From the NCBI GenBank assembly GCA_963575745.1, contig CAUYUJ010008114.1, forward strand, positions 307,035-371,034: DNA of 64,000 nucleotides, read 5' to 3'. The notes under the pieces were generated by a model. It had not been told where the DNA came from. It was given only the letters and a program-made list of their open reading frames with translations, and did no database searches. The translations under genes were made by a program, and so were the position numbers. This stretch comes from Prorocentrum cordatum (taxonomy: Eukaryota; Sar; Dinophyceae; Prorocentrales; Prorocentraceae). Below are positions 49,150-59,309 of the stretch, in pieces. Numbering within the stretch: the first letter of the stretch is position 1; each line of letters opens with the position of its first letter.

Positions 49150-49316
49150 CTGCAGGAGGGAAAAAAACACATAGGCACAATGCATCGTCGATTCCCCAGA
49201 AAATATGGGAAGCTATGGGAAGTGGGGGGGGAGACAAAAGCCTAGAAAATATGGGAAAATGTGGGGAATCCTTCTTGATTTGTGTGTGTATTTTTTTGTG
49301 TGTCTCAGGGCCCCCC
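49150..49316 (+). mobile_element. Family C element
   Basis: TGCAGGAGGGAAAAAAACAC to TCTCAGGGCCCCCC, flanked by CACAGGA (49143-49149 and 49317-49323); at least 5 bp is a target duplication. Confidence 0.88.
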
Positions 49317-49720
49317 CACAGGATGGATCTTGGCTGCTCGTGGCGACTGGTCAGGACGCCCCCTCCCGACTGCCTGCTTGCGCGACGGTCAAAAAGGGGT
49401 CGACCAAGCAGCGGCCCAGGACCCAGACCCCCCTCCCTTCCCCGACCGTCGGTCACATGTCGAGACCCAGGATTGACAACAAGCGCTGGCCCGTCGGTGT
49501 TCATAGCTTCCGTGCCCCCTCCACCGCAGTCTTCCAGACCTTTCGACCTGCGCGGGAGGTGAGGAAGGTGGTGCGTGTCTTGACATGCCATTGGGTGTCT
49601 TGGAATGTCTTGAACGTCTTTGGATGTCTTTGAATGTCTTTGCTTGTGTTCGTAACCCTGGCTAATTCTGTGATGTTGTGTTGCTGATGAGTTGGTTTTG
49701 TCCATGTTGTTGGCACGTGG
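49317..49720. other. Spacer, no gene supported
   Basis: Ends in degenerate TGTCTTGGAATGTCT short repeats (49575-49650). Confidence 0.4.
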
Positions 49721-49721
49721 C

Positions 49722-50020
49722 GATGACGATAGTGGTAATGATGATGGTGTTGGTGATGGGGATAATGATGGTGATGATATGATGGCGATGGTAATGATGA
49801 TGATAATGATGGTGATGACGATGACGATGATGTGCATAATGATGCGGATCAGACTGATGATGACGATGATAACGAAGATGTTGATGCTTACGATGATGGT
49901 GGTGATGACGAAGATGGTGCTGATGGTGCTGATGGTGATGATGGTGCTGATGGTGATGGTGATGGTGCTGATGGTGGTGACCTGATGGTGATGATGCTGA
50001 TGGTGGCGAGAAGAAGGGGG
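49722..50020. repeat. Degenerate GAT-triplet array
   Basis: GATGATGGTGATGC-type triplets similar in style to 1-975. Confidence 0.95.
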
Positions 50021-50079
50021 ACGGCAATAATAACACCGTCATGAGGCACACATCGTCTTCACTCTTGCAAAGGGCACAT

Positions 50080-50520
50080 AGACCTCATGTGGTCTGTCTT
50101 TGGGCTGTCCTGAGCTCCTGGGGAACCGTCTTGGGGGTCCATTGGGGCCTTCTTGGGCCATCTTGGAACCCTCTCGGGGGCTTCGTGGTCGTCTGGGGCG
50201 GCGGTTAGGGGCCATCGCAGGGTTGTCTGGGGTCGTCCATGGGTCCTCCTTTGAAGTCTAGGGTCATTTTTTGGGGGTGGGCCTTTAGGGCCAGCTTCAG
50301 GCTACCTTGGATCTGCTCTGGGCTTTCCAGGGGCAGTCTCGGGCTGCCTTGAGGCCGTATTGGGAGCATCTTGGGCTATCTCGAGGCCCCTTTGGGCCGT
50401 CGCGCGGCCATTTTCGAAGCCGCTTGGGCCGCCTTGGGCCGACGGAAGCTCGAGAAAGCGAGAATCCGAAACCAACTTTCAAACATCGAGGCCCGAAACC
50501 AGCACGGCACGACCAGAAAT
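50080..50520. repeat. Family Q block
   Basis: CTTGGGGGTCC and GGGCCGTC-type short repeats, ending with GAAAGCGAGAATCCGAAACC. Confidence 0.7.
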
Positions 50521-50527
50521 GAGAGTT

Positions 50528-51329
50528 CAACACCAACAACAACAATAACAACAACAATTACTAGCACGTGGGGACACACCGTTCTCACCAGTGCCAGGGT
50601 TTTCATAGGAGGCGGGCAATACCCCCACTTTGTGGGGGGGCCGGTTCAAGCTCTACCAAATTTCCAAACGACTCTTCGCCACCACCCACACCCAGCTTCC
50701 CGCCCTATGACGTTCGGACACTTCACTTCGTGGCATGCGGACGACCGTGGCTACTATTCAGGGCCCCGCGGCCGACGACGACGGCGTGCGCGCGCGAAGA
50801 AAAAACGAATGTGTCCCGCATGGTATTATTTGACAGGGATGATGGCCCTGGCAGGTGCGCAACCGTTGTTGCAGAAGTTCGAAAAAGTTGCTCGCAAAAG
50901 CCCGTTTGACAGAAATGATTAAAAAGTGTTGGGTTTCCTACGAATCCGCAAGAGCGCGCGGGATGAAATTTTGACATTTTTTTTTTGAAAAACCATTGGT
51001 TTTTTTGATGTTTTTATGTTAAAATCGCTACGAAAACTAAGGTTTTGGAAGGATTTCGTCTTGCGCGCGCGAATGTCCACTTTACCTTATTTTTTGCAAG
51101 GGATTCTTGAAGTTTGGTTATGTTAGAACAAGAAATGTCCACTTTAGCTTATTTTTTGCAAGGGAAAACCGATCGTAACAACACAACCGGATCCGGACCA
51201 ACCCGTTTTGCCTGAGACTTTCTCACGAAAATGATGAAAATGAGGCTGCGGCCTAGGCGCGGCGGGGGGGTCGCGCACCAGGGGCCCCAACAATAATTAT
51301 TCTTAAGAAGAAATAATGTTCAACAACAA
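50528..51329 (+). mobile_element. KA element (copy 2), inverted relative to copy 1
   Basis: Short CAA run (50528-50558), arm K (to about 50757), about 25 bp of joining sequence, arm A (50780-51318, with CCTTATTTTTTGCAAGGGAT), then CAACAACAA. Lacks the 660-bp insert of copy 1. AT-richer than the surroundings. Confidence 0.8.
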
Positions 51330-51439
51330 TCCGCATCACGGAATTCCGCTTCAGCCACGCACCCAGGGACAGTGAATGACCCTTCGGTTCAGCCCCCTCA
51401 TTCTGATAAGAATAGGGATATATATATATATTCTTATGC

Positions 51440-51790
51440 GATGCGCTCGGGGTGGTGCATTTCATGTGGTGCAACCTGTGTGGTGCAATCTGTATGTGTG
51501 CGTGTGTGCGTGTGTGTGTGTTTGTGTGTGTGTGTGTTTGTGTGTGTGCGTGTGTGGTGGGTGCAGAACACGTGATGCAAGCTGTGCGTTGCAAGCTATG
51601 TGCTACAAGCTATGTGATGCAATGTATGTGGTGTAAGCTGTGTCGCGACAGGTGTACGTTGTCTTTTATGCGGTGCAAGCTACGTGGTCTTAGCATGTGG
51701 TGCGATATCAGATGCGTGGTGCAAGCTACGTGATGTAAGCTATGCTGCAAGCCACGTTGTGCAAGCTACGAGGTGCCTGTGCGGCGCACG
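51440..51790. repeat. GT tract and GTGGTGCAAGCTATG short repeats
   Basis: A GT run (51495-51555) lies within about 15-bp units of the type TGTGATGCAAGCTATG. Confidence 0.85.
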
Positions 51791-52030
51791 ATCCTTCATA
51801 GCATGGCATGCGCCCACGAGGCGCCCGCGACGAACCACGGGCGGCAACTTGGCGAAACCTCGGCACAACGATCGAGCACACGAAGCACCCATGCGGCACC
51901 CGCGGGCGGCAACGTCGCAGAACTTTTGCGCGCTCACCCGGTTCGCCAACGCACTGCGTGTGCGAAGCAAGAACCACGACGTGCGAGCACTGCTTGGGAA
52001 GACGAGTGCGTGCTTGCACGATGCCGCAGC
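51791..52030 (+). CDS. Possible exon, frame uncertain
   Basis: One frame reads HEAPATNHGRQLGETSAQRS, another SQNFCALTRFANALRVRSKN. Neither has decisive codon bias, and the DNA contains diverged internal duplications. Low confidence. Confidence 0.2.
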
Positions 52031-52034
52031 GATA

Positions 52035-52215
52035 TATATAGAGAGAGAGAGAGATAAATAAAGAAACGAAGAGACAAAGGGAGAGAGAGAGAGAGTGAGA
52101 GAGAGAACGCGAGAAAGAGAGAGAGAGAGAGAGAGAGTGAGGGAGGGCGCAAGGGAGGCAGAGAAAGAGAGAGAGGGAGAGAGAGGGAGAGGGACAGGGA
52201 GAGCGAGAGGAGCCA
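52035..52215. repeat. GA dinucleotide tract
   Basis: GAGAGA runs with scattered substitutions. Confidence 0.95.
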
Positions 52216-52246
52216 CAGGGAAGAGAGCGGCCTCCTGTGCCTACAG

Positions 52247-52385
52247 TGTGGGATGGCTGGCCACCGCGCGCGGGCGCGCGCGCCCCGACGGCAGCGCGCT
52301 CCGCATCGCGCGCGGGATCGCGCGAGACGCGCACGCGAGCGCGCGGGATCGCGCGAGCACGCGCCAGCACGCGGGCACACGGAGG
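52247..52385 (+). CDS. Exon-like block, Arg/Ala-rich hypothetical
   Basis: After CTGTGCCTACAG the frame reads GWLATARGRARPDGSALRIA, then RGIARDAHASARDRAS. Nearly every codon ends in C or G, but the DNA is also CGCGCG-rich, so composition alone could cause this. Confidence 0.28.
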
Positions 52386-52500
52386 AGAGGGAGGAGGAGG
52401 AGGGAGGAGGAGGAGGAGGGGGAGGAGAGGAGGAGGAGGAGGAGGAGGAGGAGGAGGAGGAGGAGGAGGAGGAGGAGGAGGAGGAGGAGGAGGAGGAGGC
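52380..52500. repeat. GGA microsatellite
   Basis: Imperfect then perfect GGA run. Confidence 0.95.
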
Positions 52501-52547
52501 GTGCGGGGTTTGGTTCGTTCTTCCCGCTGCGGGTGCAGCGCTGAGCT

Positions 52548-52740
52548 CCCAGACACGCTCGCGTCGTTGAAAAACAATCAGGGCGGGAGGGGTTTGGGGC
52601 TGTTGTCGGCCCCAGAGGGCCCTCGCTGGGCCTCGGGGCCGTCAAAAAAGGACCCAGGACGACAAGCCGGTCCCGGGGAAAGGGTCGGGATTTCCAGGGA
52701 CGCCGTCCTGAAAAAATCGGGACATCGCATGTTTGGGAGC
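52548..52740 (-). mobile_element. Family E element
   Basis: CTCCCAGACACGCTCGCGTC to CATCGCATGTTTGGGAG, complete. Confidence 0.87.
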
Positions 52741-53027
52741 ATATCTCTTAAAAAAGCAGGTTCGTGGCCTGCAGCTGCCACGAGCGTCGGAAGGTGAAAG
52801 CAGGTCTGACTGAAGCCTTTCTGCCACATTCTTTCGGGTTTGGGTGGTGGCTTGAAGTTCAAACAGAGCTCATTCTGCGCAAGCGCAGCATTGTAACACC
52901 GTTTCTCCCCTGGGTCCCCGGGCTCAAACCCGCTTTGCACAGTAAGGGTGCAGTGGGGTTGTGCGAAGTCCCCGCGGAGCTCTCACTGGTCACGGCCAAG
53001 CTCTGTTATTGTGGTTTCTTAAAAGGG
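52741..53027. other. Spacer, no gene supported
   Basis: No family or coding bias recognised. Confidence 0.4.
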
Positions 53028-53222
53028 GAACGAAGAATGACATAAACATAAAAACTCGGAGGTCCGCGCGGATTTCTCGGATCGGTGCTGGACCCCCCTC
53101 CCTTGCGTGTGGAGCGCGCCAGGGGCGGCACCGAAGGCGCCGCCAGGGAGGTCCAGCGCGGCTCCGAGAAATCCGCGCGGACCTCCGAGTTTTACGTTTA
53201 TGTGATTCGTGGTTCCCTTGCT
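53028..53222. mobile_element. Family A foldback element, very symmetrical
   Basis: GAATGACATAAACATAAAAA pairs with TTTTACGTTTATGTGATTC, and CTCGGAGGTCCGCGCGGATT pairs with AATCCGCGCGGACCTCCGAG (one mismatch). Confidence 0.9.
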
Positions 53223-53231
53223 CAAGTGCAG

Positions 53232-53581
53232 CGAACACATCATCGCCACACTCCTTGGGGTTTGGCTCGCTCTCCCCCCACGAGGTGTACTTCAATGACA
53301 TTGCGCTCTTCGGCGTGCCGAGCGACGCTGGCGCATCGGCCGCCCGGAGGAGCGGGCGCGCGCGGGGGATGAGTTCGGACGAGGGCGAGGAGGAGGAGGG
53401 GGAGGGCGGAGGAGGGAGGAGTGGGTCAAAGGGGAGGACGAGCAGGAGGGGAGGAGAGGGAGGAGTATGGCGAGGAGGAGGAGGAGGGAAGGAGGAGCAG
53501 GAGGGAAGAGGGAGGAAGAGGAGTTGGAGCAGGAGGAGGAGGAGGAGGAGGAGGAGGAGGGCGATGCTAGGACGAGGATAA
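53232..53581 (+). CDS. Exon-like block with acidic and Gly-rich tail
   Basis: Acceptor-like CTCAAGTGCAG ends at 53231. The frame reads HEVYFNDIALFGVPSDAGAS, then AARRSGRARGMSSDEGEEEE and a Gly/Arg-rich GGA-repeat tail, stopping after AMLGRG. The first 50 codons are strongly GC3-biased and non-repetitive. Confidence 0.45.
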
Positions 53582-53735
53582 GTCCGTTTCAGAGCGTTCC
53601 GGAACGCTCTCAGAACGTTCTGGCACGCTCTTAGAAGGCCGCGGCGCCCGAGACATGGTCCAGAGCTTCTAGATTTCAGAGATTCTTGATTCATTCTCAC
53701 CCGATTTTATCCTCGTCCTGGCTCCGTCTTCATGA
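53574..53735 (+). repeat. Family N repeat
   Basis: GACGAGGATAAGTCCG, GGAACGCTCTCAGAACGTTC and ATTCTTGATTCATTCTCACC. A second copy lies at 55426. Confidence 0.82.
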
Positions 53736-53865
53736 GCCTGGCCTGGATCGGTATAGGTATAGAACTGGTGAAGCTTGCGCGTCGCAAGTTTAGGCAGAGT
53801 CGTTTTACCCGCTGGGTGGGCTGGAGCGCGAACCGAGCCGTTCGCGCGTCAGCTTACCCTCGGTG

Positions 53866-54020
53866 GCGAAGCAGAAGGCCTTCCCAGAAGGCGGCGGGAC
53901 CTCTCAGCATCCCTCGCGCCCTCTGAGCAGCTTCCCTCTGTCTTCGGGGAGGGCCGAGGAGGCTGATCGAGGAGGCTGGGGGCACTTCCAAGCCTTCTGA
54001 GAAGGCCCGCCCCTTCTCAC
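53866..54020. repeat. Family M repeat
   Basis: CCTTCCCAGAAGGCGGCGGG, CCCTCTGTCTTCGGGGAGGG and CCTTCTGAGAAGGCCCG. Confidence 0.7.
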
Positions 54021-54099
54021 CTCCACCGCGGGGTTTGAGCCCCCTGTGTCGTCCTCGGGGCCCGCTGGCATTGACGATTGGCCTGCTGGACATGAGAAA

Positions 54100-54535
54100 A
54101 TGCCAGGGGATCGCAAACATGGATGAAGGGAGCGTGGATCCGCGACGGGCCCCGCTTCCGTGGGAACGCGCGGACTTCCGCCGCCGAGCGAGGCCTTTCG
54201 CTCGCCGCCGAGATGCGCGCTGCTGCGAGGCCCACAGCCCACGCCTCCTCCTCCTCCTCCTCCTCCTCCTCCTCCTCCCTCCTCCTCCTCCTCCCTCCTT
54301 CCCTCCTCCCTCCTCCCTCTTCCCTCCTCCCTCCTCCCTCCTCCTCCCTCCTCCTCCACCCCGTCGCTTGCCGCCGAGCTGCACGCTGCTGCGAGGCCCA
54401 CGGCCCACGCCTCTTCGGGCGCAGGCCTCGACTGGCCATGGGCGCCAGACATCCACGCAAAACGCGGTCGGGGAGCTGCTGCTCCGCGCGTCGCGCCGCC
54501 GCCTCCTGGCCCTCCGCGCCTCGTCCCTCCTCCTC
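54100..54535 (+). pseudogene. Exon-like segment disrupted by TCC insertion
   Basis: GC3-rich frames on both sides of a TCC tract: MDEGSVDPRRAPLPWERADF before it and GELLLRASRRRLLALRASSL after it. A 50-bp stretch (54198-54247) is repeated at 54364-54413 with four differences, bracketing the tract. The insertion is 166 bp, not a multiple of three. Confidence 0.4.
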
Positions 54536-54726
54536 CCTCCCTCCCTCCCTCCCTCCTCCCTCCCTCCCTCCTCCTCCCTCCTCCCTCCTCCTCCCTCCCT
54601 CCTCCTCCTCCTCCTCCTCCTCCCTCCTCCCTCCTCCTCCTCTCTCCCTCCTCCTCCTCCCCTCCTCCCTCCTCCTCCTCCTCCTCCTCCTCCTCCTCCT
54701 CCTCCTCCTCCTTCTCCTCCTCCTCC
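54244..54726. repeat. TCC tracts
   Basis: Two TCC-rich blocks (54244-54358 and 54525-54726) separated by exon-like sequence. Confidence 0.95.
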
Positions 54727-54887
54727 ACCGCGCCTCGGCGCGACACGCTGACCGTGTCCCGGTCCCTATGCGTTGAATCAGGGTCCCGTTTTTTTTCCAG
54801 CCTCCCGCTCGGCGGAGCGGCGCGGCGCGCGAACTCCGCTTGCAGGGCGCGCCGCCAGGGCCCTCGCCGCCACGCTGAGCTTCAGTC
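54727..54887. other. GC-rich spacer
   Basis: Short frames with high GC3 but nothing convincing. Confidence 0.4.
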
Positions 54888-55178
54888 GGGCATGTTTCAA
54901 TCTAGTTTAAGCGCCTTCCTACTTCAAGGGTCGGCTGGTCTCCTTCTTCCCTTCTCTTCAGGGGGCGGGCAGGAGCCCAATCTACTTCCAACGCCTTCCG
55001 ACTTCCTGTTTCTACCCACTTCTTCCGACCGGTGGGTGCACGAGGAACATCCCAGAAAAGTCCGAAAATAGTTAGGGGATGATTTTTCCACTATATTCGG
55101 TTGTTTTTGGATTTGCTGTGGCTATTTTTCATGTTTCTGGCAAAACTCACCGCCAGGAGGACATGCCTGACCTAACCT
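54888..55178 (+). mobile_element. Family B element with internal insertion
   Basis: CAGTCGGGCATGTTTC at the left is separated from AGGAACATCCCAGAAAAGTC by about 130 bp containing CGCCTTCCTACTTCAAG. A similar motif recurs at 60986-61110. Confidence 0.7.
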
Positions 55179-55261
55179 TGTCCTCATCTCTGTGATTAAC
55201 TCCACCATGAGTGTGCCGACTTCCTGTCTGATTCGGACCGGGCAAGGACTCAGAGGAGGAA

Positions 55262-55425
55262 AAGGTACCCATATCTCTACCCTTCGCCCATTTTCCCCCT
55301 TCTGGGCCTCCTCGGCGGCCTTGGTCGCCACCGCTGGATTCGCTTCGAAATCTTGGCCAGAACTCACCCCGGGATATGTCCGGGGAGTAGCGGTATCGGC
55401 ACCTCTGGTGTCCCCAAGGACGAGG
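55262..55425 (+). repeat. Family O copy, possibly coding
   Basis: See 35715. Encodes YPYLYPSPIFPLLGLLGGLG and ends GIGTSGVPKDEDRS. It joins directly to a family N copy. Confidence 0.55.
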
Positions 55426-55580
55426 ATAGATCCGTTCCAGAGCGGTCCGGAACGCTCTCAGAGCGTTCTGGCACGCTCGAAGAGGCTGCGGCGCCCAAGA
55501 CATTCTCCAGAGCCGGCGGGTCTCAGAGATTCTCAATTCATCCTCACCCCATCTTGTCGTCGTCCTGTCTTCGTTTTACG
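55426..55580 (+). repeat. Family N repeat
   Basis: GACGAGGATAGATCCG, GGAACGCTCTCAGAGCGTTC and ATTCTCAATTCATCCTCACC. Confidence 0.82.
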
Positions 55581-55597
55581 GACGGGGAGGGGGCTGG

Positions 55598-55852
55598 ATG
55601 TGCCTGCGCCAGCGGTGCATGACTGGCGCTCCCTCCTGGCCGCGCCGCGCTCGCGCGCCGGTGGGCGTCTGCACGTTGTGGTCTGGCGCGGCCCCCGAGG
55701 AGGAAGAAGCAGGGGGGAGGGTGGCTGGGGCGAGAAGCGGGGGAGCGAAGGCTGCGCTCGGCGGCGCGACCAGGTGGAACCGTTGCGGCCTCTTGCCTGC
55801 CCGAAACGCCAGTGCGTGCCCACGTCGGGCCAAGCCTGGTTCAGCTGTTTGA
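55598..55852 (+). CDS. Exon-like block, hypothetical
   Basis: The frame reads GAPSWPRRARAPVGVCTLWS, then GAAPEEEEAGGRVAGARSGG and RNASACPRRAKPGSAV-stop. A second frame is also open (LDVPAPAVHDWRSLLAAPRS). GC3 favours the first after codon 20. Confidence 0.3.
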   Translation: MCLRQRCMTGAPSWPRRARAPVGVCTLWSGAAPEEEEAGGRVAGARSGGAKAALGGATRWNRCGLLPARNASACPRRAKPGSAV

Positions 55853-56091
55853 CTGCGTGTTCTTCAGGCCGCTATGGTAACTCTTGGGCGAACGCTTGGG
55901 CTTTCGGTTTTGAGCCCAGCCGCCCTTCTCCCACGAGAAAGTACCTCACGGGCCACCCTTCTGGTGATAAGGAGGATGGGAGAGTAATCTCATGTGTGTC
56001 TTCTAGTGGACGCACAATTCTTCATCTCGCCAATGGACAAGCACCGGCCCGTCACGACGGATTTTCATCCAAGTTCAGTTCCCAAACCTAT

Positions 56092-56200
56092 CCGGAACAC
56101 CATCGGGACAACCACCGAGACAGTCATCGGGACAATCATCGGGACAAACATTGGCACAGCCATCGGGACAACAATCGGGACAACCATCGAGGCAACTTCA
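56092..56200. repeat. 12-bp ATCGGGACAACC minisatellite
   Basis: About nine units, the same family as 46729-46945. Confidence 0.93.
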
Positions 56201-56399
56201 CCCAACGGCCGCGGCGTGGGGGTGGCCGGCGACTCATTGTGGCCTGACTCGGTCTCTACTAGGGCAGGGCAGGAACTCGCGCAGTTTCACTTCCACTCGC
56301 ACGCACGTAGGTCGCGCGCGGCACGAGCCGAAATTAAATCCGTGTCTTGGTCGTGCGATTCCGTTCCACTTAGATCGCACCCCCAAACTTCCGATGCAG

Positions 56400-56760
56400 G
56401 AGGACAGCCGTGGGGGACGCCGCCTTGCCACGGGCGGGCAAGATCAGGAATTCGTGACGCCTGCGGTGCCTGGTATTGCGTCGTGTGTGCCCGTGGTTGC
56501 TCTGGCAGAGGGGTTGCCAGTCGTTGCTCGTCGTGCGTCCGCTGCCTTGGTCGCGCGAGCACCGACGCGCGCGCAGGTCATCTCGCAAGCGAGGGGGGGG
56601 GGGGGGCGACAGGCAACCACTCAACCGAGGCAGCCGCGGGGCAGGTGGGGCACGGCAGGCAACCACTCAACCAAAACAGACTCGGGAAGCGCGGGACGAC
56701 GACGGAGACGACAGCGACGACGACGCCGCCGACGACAGGAGCCAAAGTGAAGACACTTGC
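56400..56760 (+). CDS. Possible exon, two competing frames
   Basis: One frame is Cys-rich (CGAWYCVVCARGCSGRGVAS, then RCSSCVRCLGRAS). Another reads VPGIASCVPVVALAEGLPVV, then ARRASAALVARAPTRAQVIS. GGCAAGCAACCACTCAACC-like sequence is duplicated near 56611 and 56660. A CGACGACG run follows. Confidence 0.28.
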
Positions 56761-56859
56761 GATCGTTCGCTCTGGGAGCGTCCTGAAGGCCTCCTGGGGC
56801 TTTCATGGGGCACTCTCGGGGCCCGATCTCGCTGAACTCGGAGCCACAGTTTTTTTGTG

Positions 56860-57347
56860 AAAGTTGTGAGTCTTGTATTTCCTTTGTTCCGGGATGGGTT
56901 GAGGCGGAGGAGTGGGCCGTGGGCCTCCGTCTTTGAGGAGGTCCAGGTTGAAGCAGAGCTGACATCAATGGAAGCAGGCTGCGTTCGGCATGATGTGTGA
57001 ATTGTCCCCTCGCTTTCGATTTCCAGTCAAGGCCAGCCGACGGATGTCAAGCGACCCCTCCAGTTGTAGCCCGAGAAGGGGGGGGGGTGCTGGGATTTTC
57101 AGTGGCGAGGAATTGAAGCACCCTTTGGGTTCTGAAGACAGGTGGTCGATCTGAGCAGCAGCCGTGGTTGCCAAATTGCTAAGTTGCGAAGAATGCCAGC
57201 CAAGTCCTGATGGAAGCTGCCGAGATGCTGGAACCTGTGACGCGCAGCTCGAGGTTTCCCGCGGAAGGGGGTCCAGCGCATCTGGTTGGAGGAATCCAGG
57301 TCTGGTGCGTTAGAGATTCGCACGCGTCGAGGCACAACCTTTGTCAA
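56860..57347 (-). CDS. Possible minus-strand coding region
   Basis: Overlapping minus frames read GSFHQDLAGILRNLAIWQPR and AAAQIDHLSSEPKGCFNSSP, both free of low complexity. Codon bias is weak. No family recognised. Confidence 0.22.
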
Positions 57348-57564
57348 CTGCGCCCCGTTTAGGTTCTGACTCAGGCGGGATCGGTCATCTGGCCTTGCAA
57401 GTATGTTGCGAGAGTGTTTTGGGAGACAGCCGTGCTAAGCACCTGCACAAGTTACATGCTCCTTCATGCTCTTCGCTCTCGGGACGTGCTGTGCTTTTCC
57501 GCAGTGTCCCCGAATCCGCTACGCCGCTCCACGTCGAGAGCCAGGGAGCAAGCAGCCGGATACG

Positions 57565-57750
57565 GCAGGTTCGTGTCGCGTCGACGCGGCGGCGCCGCCG
57601 CCGCCGGAGTTCAAGGTTGAACCCCGGCAGTGGAGAACGGGCCAATATGGAACGATCTGGCGATCGGGAAGCCTCGATGGTTCCAGGCTGAACGACCCAC
57701 GCAGTTCCAGAAATCACCGCCTGGGTCGTCGCCGCACGAGCTTGCTGTAA
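57565..57750. repeat. Family P inverted-repeat element
   Basis: GCAGGTTCGTGTCGCGTCGA and the palindromes GTTCAAGGTTGAAC and GTTCCAGGCTGAAC parallel the 13575 copy. The right arm is weaker. Confidence 0.72.
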
Positions 57751-58084
57751 GCATTGTCCTTCGGAGCTCCGCGCGGAGGTTTGTGGTCGCCGACCTCCGG
57801 GCCCCCGCCGCCCCTGCCTCGCGCCCGCAGCCCGCCCGGGGATAGCGCCGGGATGCTCCGCCGCGGGCGTGGGCCCAGGCCTCCCGGGTCGGTGCAGACT
57901 GAGCGTGAATTACCTACCCCGCTTTCGTTTCCAGGCAAAACCAAGTCATGCCACGCGCCGCCTCATCAAGCGGCCTGACCAGTGCAGGCCGTGGCTTGGC
58001 ATCGCTTGGCAGATCTTGGAAGCGAGGGTAGTCAAAAGCGAGGTAGGTTTGTTTGCCCCCTCGGGTCGGCGGATCCTTCCGCAT
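57751..58084. other. Spacer with A-family traces
   Basis: CGGAGCTCCGCGCGGAGG (57765) resembles an A arm. The remainder is not assigned. Confidence 0.4.
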
Positions 58085-58252
58085 CGGCGATGCGTCTCGA
58101 CGTGGCTCCCGAGGCTCTTCACGCCGACGCCGCCGGCGCGCCGCCGACGCCTCGCGGGGGCCTCGCCGAGGCGTCGGCGACCTCCCGCGCGGAGCCCAGG
58201 AGAGGCCGCGCGGGCCCCCGCCGACAGAGCTCGCGCGCGGTGCAGGGCGAGC
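58085..58252 (+). CDS. Exon-like block, Ala/Arg-rich hypothetical
   Basis: The frame reads LDVAPEALHADAAGAPPTPR, then GGLAEASATSRAEPRRGRAG with all-G/C codon ends. It may end near CGCGCGGTGCAG. Confidence 0.32.
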
Positions 58253-58289
58253 GGGCGGCGCCCCGCTGCCGAGGGGAGGCGGGGGCCGC

Positions 58290-58699
58290 CGCCCCCTCTC
58301 CGGGCGAGGAGCGCGATGTGGGACGAGCGCGCCAACCTGATCGTCAGCCCCGCGATGCACAAGCGGCGCTGGGGCGAGGAGGTTGAGGACGGCGGCGACG
58401 GCGAGGCCGGGCGCCCGCGCCCTCGGGGGCAGGAGCAGGGCGCACGCCGAGGCCGCGCTCCCCCGCCCTCGTCGCCGCGGCCCGGAGCCGCCTCGGAGGC
58501 CCAAGAGTCAGGACGCAGCCACCGGTTCCTCTGGTGCTGTCCCCCCACGTCTGGGGCCATCGGCGGGGCCGGCACAGCGCCAGGGGGGCAGGGTCACCCA
58601 ACGGGCGCCCCAGAGGAGGGGGAGGAGGAGGAGGAGGAGGAGGAGGAGGAGGAGGAGGAGGAGGAGGAGGAGGAGGAGGAGAAGGAGGAGAGGGAATAG
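58290..58699 (+). CDS. Exon-like block with acidic tail
   Basis: The frame reads MWDERANLIVSPAMHKRRWG, then EEVEDGGDGEAGRPRPRGQE and AASEAQESGRSHRFLWCCPP. It ends in a Glu run encoded by a GGA tract and stops at 58697-58699. The first 70 codons are GC3-rich and protein-like. No family recognised. Confidence 0.42.
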
Positions 58700-58745
58700 G
58701 AAGAAGAGGAGGAGAAGGAGGTAGAGGAGGATGAGGAGGAGGATG
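58615..58745. repeat. GGA microsatellite
   Basis: GAGGAGGAGG run partly overlapping the acidic tail. Confidence 0.95.
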
Positions 58746-58911
58746 AGGACCCAGACCCCAAACGTCCTGCAAAGACCATCGAGGCGGAGGCTTTTCGCTG
58801 CTTTCGGCTTCGGGGGCGCAGCGATTCTGGGCCCAGGGATCGACAAACCATCACCTCTGCGAAAAATAGCCGTTCCCTTTGCAAGAGGCCGAGAGGCCAA
58901 GGGACACCGCA

Positions 58912-59127
58912 ATGAAGAGCGTTGGACGTCCTAAGTCCGTCATCGCCCTCCTTGCATACTTCATTGTTGCTGTCCCAGCACAGGCGGTATGGCCGCAGCG
59001 GCAATGCACGAACAAGAGAGCAGCAGCGAAGAGCACCCCGAAACTGCACAGAGAAATGGGAATTCGAAGATCATCCTGCCTAGGGCTGCGCGCGCGAGGG
59101 GTCGTCGCCCGGGGGGCGGCAGTGTAA
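58912..59127 (+). CDS. Small protein with N-terminal signal peptide
   Basis: From ATG 58912 the frame encodes 71 residues. It has a basic n-region (MKSVGRPK), a hydrophobic core (SVIALLAYFIVAVP), an AQA cleavage-like site, then a basic Arg/Lys-rich mature part. An upstream in-frame ATG exists at 58879, but the later start gives the classical signal peptide. It may be a first exon. A competing frame from 58989 (MAAAAMHEQESSSEEHPETA) overlaps it. Secretory or plastid routing is possible. Confidence 0.42.
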   Translation: MKSVGRPKSVIALLAYFIVAVPAQAVWPQRQCTNKRAAAKSTPKLHREMGIRRSSCLGLRARGVVARGAAV

Positions 59128-59309
59128 GAAGGGCCGGGCTCCAGAGAGAGGGCAGGGCCCTTCGCACAGTAGCCCGGATGTGTCTAAGAAGGCCTCCCAG
59201 AAGCCAGAAGGGCTTCCAAGAATCCCCCTCCCTCCCTCTCGCACGGCACGAGAACCGCCTCAATGCCTGATCCGACCGTCTTCCCTCTCTCCCTCGCTCC
59301 CACTGTATT

